A stretch of DNA of 64,000 nt from Acidimicrobiaceae bacterium. Lineage in GTDB: Bacteria; Actinomycetota; Acidimicrobiia; Acidimicrobiales; RAAP-2. The notes beneath the pieces were generated by a model, which made no database searches, was not told the origin of the DNA, and saw nothing but the letters and a program-made list of their open reading frames with translations. Location of the stretch: assembly GCA_003132305.1 (NCBI GenBank), contig PKXJ01000032.1, positions 185,358 through 249,357 on the forward strand. The letters are read 5' to 3'. Positions 39,675 to 49,516 of this stretch are shown here, piece after piece. Positions within the stretch are counted from its first letter, which is position 1, and each line of letters opens with the position of its first letter. The position numbers were made by a program, and so were the translations under genes.

Positions 39675-40181
39675 GTGGACGACTTCCACCAACTACGACG
39701 CGGGCCAGCTGGCGCAGCGTTTCCCCGTGACGTAGGACCCACGGAGGTCAGTGCGCGACGCGCGCTGGCCCGCTGTCGCGTCACGATGCTCGCCTCGACG
39801 ACGGCCGCCGTGGCGGCGAATACCTTGAATAAGGGCGACGTGCTCGCGACGGCTCGCGTGGCGGGCATTCAGGCCGCGAAGCAGGCGTCGTCGCTCTTAC
39901 CCACGTCGCACCCGGTGCTCGTGGGCAACGTCTACGTGAACTTCACGATCGCCGATACTTATATCGACCTCGAAGCCGGTGTCGACACCATTGATCGCAC
40001 GGGCGTGGAGATGGAAGCGCTGACCGCGGTGACGGTCGCGGCCCTGACGATCTACGACATGTGTAAGTCGAGTGACCGAACGATGACGATCGAACACGTG
40101 GCCCTCTGGGAGAAGTCGGGCGGGCGCTCTGGTTCGTGGCGTCGCGAGGAACCACCGGGAAACGACTCCCTAGAGGCGTAA
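39675..40181 (+). CDS. moaC: Cyclic pyranopterin monophosphate synthase MoaC (divergent)
   Basis: AGIQAAKQASSLLPTSHPVLVGNVYVNF; GVEMEALTAVTVAALTIYDMCKSSDRTMTIEHVALWEKSGGRSG. Confidence 0.85.
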   Translation: MDDFHQLRRGPAGAAFPRDVGPTEVSARRALARCRVTMLASTTAAVAANTLNKGDVLATARVAGIQAAKQASSLLPTSHPVLVGNVYVNFTIADTYIDLEAGVDTIDRTGVEMEALTAVTVAALTIYDMCKSSDRTMTIEHVALWEKSGGRSGSWRREEPPGNDSLEA

Positions 40182-40255
40182 CGTGGCGTCACCCGTTTCG
40201 CTCTGGCAGAACGGCGCCGCCCGCTACCCTCGTGTCAGGCAAGAACGGGAGTTTG

Positions 40256-42211
40256 ATGAGTACCATTCGAGGAGGAGTCGAGCAGAGTCGTGAACGACTC
40301 GTGGCCCTCGTGTTACTCCTCCAGCGTGCGTGGCAGTACGGGGCGCTCACGCAAGAAGAGATACTGCGCGATCTGAAGATCGACGAGTACCCCGCGGCGG
40401 CGAAGGGTCCTCGAAAGATTCGCGCCTACGAAGGCTTAGAGAGCACCGTTCGCCAGAAGTTCGAGCGCGACAAGGCTCGAATACGAGACCTCGGATTCGA
40501 GATTGAGACCGTCACCAACGACGACGGCTCGGTGGGGTACAAGATTGACCCGAAAAGTGGCTACGCCCCCCAGATCTACTTCAGCCCCGAGGAAGAACGC
40601 GTGGTCAAACTGGCGTTGTCGTTCTGTGGATTTGGTAAGTCCGGCGCCTTCAGCGTCTTTAACGACGTTCCGGCCAGTGACGGGGGACTCGAGGCGTCGA
40701 ACTACTACACCCCCGTCCTGCGCGCCTTGAATCTGCGTCGCGCGCTGGCCTTTGAGTACTTGTCCGCCACGAACAAACCGCGTCTCGTCGAGCCGCTCGT
40801 CATCGATGTCTTTGGCGGCGCCAGTTACCTCGTGGCTCGGGTCAAGGACACCAGCGAGATCAAGGGCTATCGCTTCACGCGCATGACCTCGATGCCCGTC
40901 GTGCTGCCCGACACCTTCGAGGTCGATAGCGACACGGCGTTCATCGCGCGCGCGTGGCGTCCCGAGTACGCGAAGGCGCCGCGGCCCCTCGACGTGGTCG
41001 TCTCGACCAACGAGAACTACGCCGAACTCTTGGTGCGTCAGTATCCGAACGCGCTGAGCGCCACGAAGAGCAACGGCACCGTCGAGGTCGGCGTTACCTT
41101 TGAAAGTCCGCGCGCGGCGCTTCGCCTACTACTCGACAGCGCCGATCGCGTACGACTCCAGTCGCCCAAGTCACTGAAGAACGAGCTCGCCGCGTGGCTG
41201 AAGGACGTCAACCGGGGTAAGACGCCCGACGTCACGACCCTGTCGTTCGACGTGGTGCCCACGAACGACGTGCTGGGCCAGACACTGCAACTACTTCACG
41301 CGGTGTACGTTAGTGAAGACGGCCTACGGATAAGTGAACTTTCGAAGCGTTTTTCCCTCACACCCGAGCACGTTCGTCTCATCATGGACCGCCTGGTGTC
41401 GCTCGAACCAATGGCCGAATCGACCGACGGAACCGATGCGTTTCCCGCCCACGTCCTCAAGGAGTGCGACGACTGGGACGACGAGTCGAACGATGACTCG
41501 ACCTATCGCGCGGACTTCTCCGATCTTCCCGAGGGCGCCGACGATCCCTCGCCCTTCATGTGGCGTGACCTCTTTGAACTGAATATCGCCCTTCGTGAGG
41601 CGTCACGTATCTACAACGACGAGGCCATCTTTTCAGCCATTGAAAAGATTGAGGACGCCACGAGGGCGCCGGTGCAGATCGAAATGGCCATGAACGAGGC
41701 GTTGCTCGCCCAAGTCGAGAGCGCCATTGAAAGTCATTCGCAGATCAAGATCGAGTACACGTCGGGCGTGAGCGGCGAGTCCCACGCTCGCGCCATCGAG
41801 CCCCGCGAGATGAAGGTCTTGAACGGTCACACCTACGTGCGCGCGTACTGCACCACGCGCGAAGCATGGCGGACGTTTCGCGTGGACCGCATCAACGCGG
41901 TCCTCGCGACGTCGCCCGTCCCCGAGACCCGCCCGCTCGACACGGTGTCGAACTGGCTGACCCAGGTGGGCGAAGAGGGCGACGAGGTCGTCGTGGTGGT
42001 GGAGGCGCCCAATCGTTGGCTCTTCGAGCCCCTGCCCGGCGCCCAGTGGCTGGTGCTCGGCGACGGCCGCCACGCCGTCAAGTTCCGGGTCTCGGACGCT
42101 CGTTTCGTCGACTATCTCATGTTGCGCGCCGGCCCGGGTGCCGTGGTCGCGACGCCCAAGTACGCCAAGGCGGGTCACGAACTCGCCAAGAGGATCGCCG
42201 CGCAGCTCTAG
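40256..42211 (+). CDS. Fused PafB-PafC-type regulator (two HTH/WYL modules)
   Basis: 651 aa: RGGVEQSRERLVALVLLLQRAWQYGALTQEEILRDLKI; second module VLGQTLQLLHAVYVSEDGLRISELSKRFSLTPEHVRLIMDRL; C-terminal WYL-like KIEYTSGVSGESHARAIEPREMKVLNGHTYVRAYCTTREAWRTFRVDRI. Confidence 0.85.
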   Translation: MSTIRGGVEQSRERLVALVLLLQRAWQYGALTQEEILRDLKIDEYPAAAKGPRKIRAYEGLESTVRQKFERDKARIRDLGFEIETVTNDDGSVGYKIDPKSGYAPQIYFSPEEERVVKLALSFCGFGKSGAFSVFNDVPASDGGLEASNYYTPVLRALNLRRALAFEYLSATNKPRLVEPLVIDVFGGASYLVARVKDTSEIKGYRFTRMTSMPVVLPDTFEVDSDTAFIARAWRPEYAKAPRPLDVVVSTNENYAELLVRQYPNALSATKSNGTVEVGVTFESPRAALRLLLDSADRVRLQSPKSLKNELAAWLKDVNRGKTPDVTTLSFDVVPTNDVLGQTLQLLHAVYVSEDGLRISELSKRFSLTPEHVRLIMDRLVSLEPMAESTDGTDAFPAHVLKECDDWDDESNDDSTYRADFSDLPEGADDPSPFMWRDLFELNIALREASRIYNDEAIFSAIEKIEDATRAPVQIEMAMNEALLAQVESAIESHSQIKIEYTSGVSGESHARAIEPREMKVLNGHTYVRAYCTTREAWRTFRVDRINAVLATSPVPETRPLDTVSNWLTQVGEEGDEVVVVVEAPNRWLFEPLPGAQWLVLGDGRHAVKFRVSDARFVDYLMLRAGPGAVVATPKYAKAGHELAKRIAAQL

Positions 42212-42242
42212 GCGACCGTTGGGCCCTTCGAAAGAGGTGCCC

Positions 42243-43319
42243 GTGATTCGTCTCATGCCCCGGCGTTCGAACGACGTCACGTACTTCACGAACGACCCCG
42301 CGCTCGAACTCGACGGTCTTCGCGAAGGGGGACCCGGCTGGTGGCTGCGCGGCGGCGGCGATGCGAGGGAACCGTCGGACGTGTCGAGCGTCTTGGTGAC
42401 GAGCGAACGCTCCAGAGTGCGGGGCTACGACGTGGTTATCGCCGCGCCGCGACCGATCTCGATCTTGCTCGCTGTCGATCCCGATCACGCGAGGGGCGTC
42501 GTCGCGGCACACCGGGCCTCGGTGCAGGCGTCGATCGACTACTTGGAAGATCGCGCGCTGGTCGTTCGCGAGCGGGGTGGTGGCGTCGAACGCGATTCGG
42601 CGGGTCGGTGGCAAAGTGTCGTGAGCTTCACGCACGGACTGAACCGACACGGAGAGCCGCACCTGCACGACCACGTACTCGTCGGCGCGAGACCTGAGGG
42701 TCACCGTAACGTCCTCGATTCGCGCGCACTCTACGCGCACGCGCTAGCGGCGGACGCCCTCTACCGCGCGTCGTTGCGCCACGAGCTGGCCGAGCGCACG
42801 CCGTGGTCGGCGTGGCGCTCGTTCGAAGGCGTCGAACGCGTGGTCGGTCTCGACGAAGGGTATCGCGCGCTCTGGAGTGGTCACCAGCGAGACCGCGGCG
42901 AAAAACTCTCGTGGAGTCGAGACGAGACCCTTTCGTCGTGGTCTCGTGACCACGCGCGCTACGAATCCCTGGGCGTCGCCAAAGCGCCGCAGAACAGTCG
43001 TCACCTCCTGGACGAACATCGATTCGCGGGCGCCCTCGAGGGACGTCACGACGTCGCGCGTCGTCACCTGCTCGCCGCCTGGGCCGACGCGGCGAGCTTC
43101 GGACAAGATCCGAGGAACATATCTCGAGCGATCGACGACCTCTACCCTGGTCTCCAAGGCGGGAGGGGAGTGTACGAACCCACCATCGGCGTGCACGAAG
43201 CGCGCATGATCGGTTCCGTGCGCGTGATTGGTCCGCGTCCCCTCGACCGAAGCCAGTTTGACGACTGGCGTCAACGATCTCGAGAAGTGGTTCGCTCCCG
43301 TGAGGGGCGTTCGAGGTAG
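42243..43319 (+). CDS. MobF/TrwC-type relaxase domain protein (no helicase domain)
   Basis: NDVTYFTNDPALELDGLREGGPGWWLRG; RGYDVVIAAPRPISILLAVDP (cf. GFDxxxSAPKSVSxL); HUH-type HGLNRHGEPHLHDHVLVGAR. Starts 31 nt after the pafBC stop on the same strand. Confidence 0.72.
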   Translation: MIRLMPRRSNDVTYFTNDPALELDGLREGGPGWWLRGGGDAREPSDVSSVLVTSERSRVRGYDVVIAAPRPISILLAVDPDHARGVVAAHRASVQASIDYLEDRALVVRERGGGVERDSAGRWQSVVSFTHGLNRHGEPHLHDHVLVGARPEGHRNVLDSRALYAHALAADALYRASLRHELAERTPWSAWRSFEGVERVVGLDEGYRALWSGHQRDRGEKLSWSRDETLSSWSRDHARYESLGVAKAPQNSRHLLDEHRFAGALEGRHDVARRHLLAAWADAASFGQDPRNISRAIDDLYPGLQGGRGVYEPTIGVHEARMIGSVRVIGPRPLDRSQFDDWRQRSREVVRSREGRSR

Positions 43320-44569
43320 GAGCGGAACCGCGCGTCACGGTAGACGGGCGTCAGCTCCACCCATTTGAGATGGTTCCGCGCGTCGAGGCCCAACGCGCGT
43401 CCCTCTCGCCCCTGGGCCAGCTCACTCATCGTGACGCGATCTCGCTCCACCCAGCTGGTCGAATGCCCGAGGGTTCGACCCCTCGAGTCGCGTTGCACGC
43501 TAGGAGAAGACGTCAACTCACGCCCCGCCAGGTGCCGGAGCATTTCGAGCGTGGTGCGGTCGGCGATCCCGGGCAGAACCAGGGTCGTTGGAAAGAGGGA
43601 GAGGAAGCCCTCCGCCGAAGCTCCCCATCGACTGCGGGCTTGGCTGAGGTCTTGCAGGCACGCGAGGGTCAGGACCCCCTGGCCCCCGCCCTCGGACACG
43701 ATGCTCGCGAGACGCGGTAGCGGAGCGACGTTCGCGAGTTCGTCGAGGGCGAGCAAGAGCCGAGCCCCTTCGTGGTGGCGATCGTAGGTCGCGTGCACGA
43801 GCTCTTCCACGAGACCAACCACGAGCGGTATGGTCACGGCTTGATGTCGACTGGGTGCCACGACGTGCAGTTGGTGCGGGCCCCTTAAGAACTCGTCGAC
43901 GTCGAGCGGCGCTTCTCGGGCCGAAGCGCGAGCGGCCTCGGTGCGCACGCCCGCGAAAAGCCCGGCGGTCGTGGACCAGATACTCGATCGTTCACGCTCT
44001 TCGGTGGCTAAAACGCCTCGAAGCAACGTTACGGCTGGATGACGATCTCCGTGACGTTCGCTCAGTTCGTGAAGGAGATCGTCACACTTTCTTTCGTCGA
44101 CACGAGAGGCGAGTTGGCCGAGCGACTCGTGTCGAAGCGCGCTCGCGTGCATCAGCGGCGCGACGAGAGCACCCGCTCGTTCGCTCCAGTGGTCGTCGCC
44201 GCGATCACCTCGACCACGTCGCGCGACGTCCAGCAAGCTCCGAGAAGCCAAAACTGCGCCGTCCCAAGATAAGGATTGTCTTAAAGGTGAATATCCAACG
44301 CGATGCACTCCCGGTGGTGTAACGACCGTTCCCGACGGATCAAAGAGAAGTGTCACGCCGTCGTGACGTGTTCGCGCCATGAGTGTGAGCACGTCACTCT
44401 TCGTCGACGTAATGACGCATGAATCCGATGTCATCAGGAGATTTGGAACAATGATTGACGTTGTCTTTCCACTTCGCGTTGGACCTAACACGAGTGCGGA
44501 ACGTTCGCGACCACTCATCGCGTCGCCGTTTGTACCGCGTCCTAAGTAGACGCCGGAGTCAGATAGCAC
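43271..44569 (-). CDS. VirD4/TraG-type coupling-protein-like ATPase
   Basis: Walker A LVLGPTRSGKTTSIIVPNLL; Walker B LLLALDELANVAPLPRLASIVSEGGGQGVLTLACLQDLSQARSRWG. Start uncertain (GTG 44569 chosen; GTG 44668 and ATG 44518 also possible). The ORF-track N-terminus is antisense to the Lys-rich repeat gene. Confidence 0.75.
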   Translation of the reverse strand: MLSDSGVYLGRGTNGDAMSGRERSALVLGPTRSGKTTSIIVPNLLMTSDSCVITSTKSDVLTLMARTRHDGVTLLFDPSGTVVTPPGVHRVGYSPLRQSLSWDGAVLASRSLLDVARRGRGDRGDDHWSERAGALVAPLMHASALRHESLGQLASRVDERKCDDLLHELSERHGDRHPAVTLLRGVLATEERERSSIWSTTAGLFAGVRTEAARASAREAPLDVDEFLRGPHQLHVVAPSRHQAVTIPLVVGLVEELVHATYDRHHEGARLLLALDELANVAPLPRLASIVSEGGGQGVLTLACLQDLSQARSRWGASAEGFLSLFPTTLVLPGIADRTTLEMLRHLAGRELTSSPSVQRDSRGRTLGHSTSWVERDRVTMSELAQGREGRALGLDARNHLKWVELTPVYRDARFRSYLERPSRERTTSRDR

Positions 44570-44864
44570 GTTGTACCATCGGTCGAAATAAATCTCGAAA
44601 TACTTGACATTGGTGTGAATAACGACTGGACTTTTAGATGTCCTTCTGCGGAGGAGGTACACGTTGTTCACTACGTTGCTTGCAACGTTACGAAGAGCGC
44701 TTCTTCGCGTAGGACCGTGCACTGCGATCAGTCGCCGCACAGCCGGGAGGTTGGGTGGTACATGGCCGAGTTCATGAGATATCAATGCGGTGCCTGAAGT
44801 GAGTACACCAGTACGGTGCCTCGAGGTCCCAATTTGAATCAACGTTGAGTCCCAAGGAGGGAAT

Positions 44865-45125
44865 GTGGCACCAGCCGCGAAGAAGAGGGCTGCAGCCAAA
44901 AAGGCTCCAGCCAAGAAGCGTCCTGCAGCGAAGAAGGCCGCGAAGAAGCGTCCTGCTGCGAAGAAGGCCGCGAAGAAGCGTCCAGCCGCGAAGAAGGCCG
45001 CGAAGAAGCGTCCTGCGAAGAAGGCTGCGAAGAAGCGTCCTGCTGCGAAGAAGGCCGCGAAGAAGCGCCCTGCGAAGAAGGCTGCGAAGAAGCGTGCTCC
45101 AGCCAAGAGGGCCGCAAAGAAGTAG
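44865..45125 (+). CDS. Lys/Ala/Pro-repeat basic protein (histone H1-like / HupB-tail-like)
   Basis: GTG start with strong SD AAGGAGG; MAPAAKKRAAAKKAPAKKRPAAKKAAKKRPAAKK... 86 aa; followed by tandem hairpins. Confidence 0.82.
   Translation: MAPAAKKRAAAKKAPAKKRPAAKKAAKKRPAAKKAAKKRPAAKKAAKKRPAKKAAKKRPAAKKAAKKRPAKKAAKKRAPAKRAAKK
44929..45095 (+). repeat. Tandem coding repeat, 30-bp (and 27-bp variant) units encoding AAKKAAKKRP
   Basis: Repeated GCGAAGAAGGCCGCGAAGAAGCGTCCT(GCT) with minor variants read directly. Confidence 0.85.
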
Positions 45126-45127
45126 TC

Positions 45128-45177
45128 GATTCTCCACGGAGAATCTGTTCTCGAGGGGGCCGCAAGGCCCCCTCGAG
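45128..45177. terminator. Tandem hairpins / bidirectional terminator between basic-protein gene and cofC
   Basis: GATTCTC-CACG-GAGAATC (45128-45145) followed by perfect 12-bp CTCGAGGGGGCC-GCAA-GGCCCCCTCGAG (45150-45177). Confidence 0.8.
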
Positions 45178-45183
45178 TGCTGT

Positions 45184-45729
45184 CTAGGCGGTGTCGAGAT
45201 CGTTTGGTTCGTCGACGTCGAAGCGCCAGGGGCTCGTGGTGACGACGCGGTAGCTGGCGTCGACGCGTTTCGCCTCAGCGACGTGACGGCCTAGGGAGTC
45301 ACTCCCGTAGGCGAAGTGAAAGTCGAGTCCCGTAGGGATGACCAAAACGTTGGTTCCTTCTTCGTGATGATCGGCAAAGAGAGTGATGCCCGGCTCGAAC
45401 GCGAAGGTGCCGAGTCCTTCGGGAAAACGCAGGTCGCCGTGGACGATGATGAGTTGATCGAAGCGGCCTCTCAGCCCCTCGTAGACGCCCTGTACGGCTT
45501 CGTTGAGGTTCGAAGCCGTGGACGTCCATACTTCGGCGCCCATCGACGTGGCGAAGCGCGCGACGTCGGGGTCTTCACTCGCGACGATGACGGTGCGCGG
45601 CTGAGAACTGATGAGAACACCTCGAGCGAGATCTTGGGCGAAGCGCGCGACGTCGAGGTCAGTGCCCTGGCGAAGTCGTTCCTTAGCTCGGTCAAAGCGT
45701 TTGAGGGGAACGACGATGGCCTCAGTCAT
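45184..45729 (-). CDS. cofC: 2-phospho-L-lactate guanylyltransferase-like (F420 biosynthesis)
   Basis: MTEAIVVPLKRFDRAKERL; VIVASEDPDVARFATSMGAEVW; LIIVHGDLRFP; ITLFADHHEEGTNVLVIP; FAYGSDSLGRHVAEAKR; DVDEPNDLD. Confidence 0.87.
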   Translation of the reverse strand: MTEAIVVPLKRFDRAKERLRQGTDLDVARFAQDLARGVLISSQPRTVIVASEDPDVARFATSMGAEVWTSTASNLNEAVQGVYEGLRGRFDQLIIVHGDLRFPEGLGTFAFEPGITLFADHHEEGTNVLVIPTGLDFHFAYGSDSLGRHVAEAKRVDASYRVVTTSPWRFDVDEPNDLDTA

Positions 45730-45773
45730 AGAGATGCATGTTACGTGGCGAGGAGCTCAGTACCGTTGGTTAG

Positions 45774-46460
45774 GTGAAGGCCCCGCCCCTCGATCTCCTC
45801 GAGTACGAACGAGCGCTACTCGATCGAGGTGAAGTCGTCGTGGGCATCGATGAGGTCGGACGGGGAGCGCTCGCCGGACCCCTGACCGTGGGTGCCGTCG
45901 TGATAAAAGAAGTGCTTGCGCCGCCAGAAGGGCTCAACGACTCCAAGCTCTTAACGCCCGCGCAACGTACGTCACTCGTGGGTCCGCTCTCACGTTGGGC
46001 CTTCGAGTGGTCGCTCGGTTCCGTGAGTGCCTTTGAGATTGACGAGTGGGGACTGCGCCTCGCGCTGGCGGTGGCGGCGACTCGTGCACTCAACGCTCTC
46101 ACGTCGTCGCCAACGCACGCACTCATCGACGGGTCGATCAACCTCCTTCACAGCCCTTTGCACGTGCGTTTCGGGGCCAGTACGCCACCACCGCTTTGCT
46201 ATGGCGCGCTACGGGTGACGACCATCGTGAAGGGCGACCAGCGATGCGCCACCATCGCTGCCGCGTCGGTACTGGCGAAGGTGCATCGCGACGCACTCAT
46301 GGTTTCCCTGCACGAGGAGTTCCACGAGTACCAGTGGGCCCGCAACAAGGGCTACGGAGCTCCCGAGCACCTGGAAGCCCTGCGGCGGCGCGGCGCCAGT
46401 GAGCACCATCGAAAGTCGTGGAATCTGCCCAAAGTCACCCCGGCCCACGGAGCGACGTAG
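45774..46460 (+). CDS. rnhB: Ribonuclease HII
   Basis: VVGIDEVGRGALAGPLTVGAVVI; LNDSKLLTPAQR; HALIDGS; DQRCATIAAASVLAKVHRD; NKGYGAPEHLEAL. Confidence 0.93.
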   Translation: MKAPPLDLLEYERALLDRGEVVVGIDEVGRGALAGPLTVGAVVIKEVLAPPEGLNDSKLLTPAQRTSLVGPLSRWAFEWSLGSVSAFEIDEWGLRLALAVAATRALNALTSSPTHALIDGSINLLHSPLHVRFGASTPPPLCYGALRVTTIVKGDQRCATIAAASVLAKVHRDALMVSLHEEFHEYQWARNKGYGAPEHLEALRRRGASEHHRKSWNLPKVTPAHGAT

Positions 46461-46522
46461 GCGCGAAAGATTGGGGACGGTGAATCGGCGAATTCCGGCC
46501 AAAAGACTAGGATTGTGCAGTT

Positions 46523-48559
<2,037 letters not shown>

Positions 48560-48568
48560 AAAGCTCCG

Positions 48569-48595
48569 CCTCCAACCCCTCGCGAGGGATGGAGG
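48569..48595. terminator. Hairpin between convergent dppDF and dppC
   Basis: CCTCCA-A-CCCCT-CGCG-AGGG-A-TGGAGG. Confidence 0.55.
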
Positions 48596-49516
48596 TTAGC
48601 GCTCGAGGAGGCGAACCTCAAAGGCGTCACGCAGGGCGTCGCCGATGTAGTTGATTGAGACGATCACGAGAATGAAGATCGCGCCGAGGGGGTAGACCTC
48701 CCACCAGTAGCCGTTCTGCAGCTGTGCGGCGCCGTATTGCAGCATCGTGCCCCAGTCGGTCTGCGGGGCACGGATGCCGAGTCCCAGGAACCCCAGCGCC
48801 GACAGGGCGAGGATGGCGTCCGCCACCGAGAAGGTCGCGACCGTGACGATGTTGCTGATGGAGTTGGGAAAGACGTGGCGACGGATAATGTGCCACTTAC
48901 TCGCCCCCATGGAGGTAGCGGCCTGCGAGTACTCAAGTTTTCGAATCAATAGCGCGTCACCGCGGATAATGCGGGCGTTGCCAAACCAGCCGGTGACGCC
49001 CACGACGATGATGAGAAAAGGTGTGCTGCGCCCAAAGATCGTGATGAGCGTGATGAGCAAGAAGTAGAAGGGGATCGAAAGCATCGCGTCGATGATTCGC
49101 ATCATGACGGTGTCCGTGATGCCGCCGATGAAGCCCGCGACCATACCGTAAATCGTGCCGACGACGATGGTGATGAAGCCCGCGAGGAATCCCAGCGTCA
49201 TCGAGTACTCACCGCCGTAGAAGATGCGACCGAGCTCGTCGAACCCCGAGCTCTCGGTGCCGAGCCAGTGGTGAATCGAGGGACGTGCGTTCCACGTCGT
49301 GCCGAAGGTCAGCGCCTGGTTGGTCTGATTGCCGGGAACGACGTGCGGCACGATGTAGCACGCCGCCGTTATCAACACCAGGTAGACCAGCGACACCACG
49401 GCCAACTTGTTGTGAGCGAAGATTCTCATTCGCTGGCGCCACACGGGCGTTGGGTTGTCGCCGCTCTGCTGAACGACCACCGGTTCGCTAATCACTGGAT
49501 CGCTGGTTAAGGTCAT
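48596..49516 (-). CDS. Peptide ABC transporter permease, DppC-like
   Basis: VVGTIYGMVAGFIGGITDTVMMRIIDAMLSIPFYFLLITLITIFG; SNIVTVATFSVADAILALSALGFLGLGIRAPQTDWGTML. Confidence 0.93.
   Translation of the reverse strand: MTLTSDPVISEPVVVQQSGDNPTPVWRQRMRIFAHNKLAVVSLVYLVLITAACYIVPHVVPGNQTNQALTFGTTWNARPSIHHWLGTESSGFDELGRIFYGGEYSMTLGFLAGFITIVVGTIYGMVAGFIGGITDTVMMRIIDAMLSIPFYFLLITLITIFGRSTPFLIIVVGVTGWFGNARIIRGDALLIRKLEYSQAATSMGASKWHIIRRHVFPNSISNIVTVATFSVADAILALSALGFLGLGIRAPQTDWGTMLQYGAAQLQNGYWWEVYPLGAIFILVIVSINYIGDALRDAFEVRLLER

Noticed and set aside
43365-44322. Several plus-strand ORFs antisense to the coupling ATPase
   Set aside because: Arg/Ser-rich translations without motifs; the minus-strand ATPase has intact Walker A/B.
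44570-45106. N-terminal FFAAFFAGR repeats of the 611-aa TraG-like ORF as a transmembrane domain
   Set aside because: This segment is exactly antisense to the AAKKAAKKRP repeat gene with a strong SD; hydrophobic Phe/Ala repeats are the reverse-frame shadow of Lys-rich codons. The real start is downstream.
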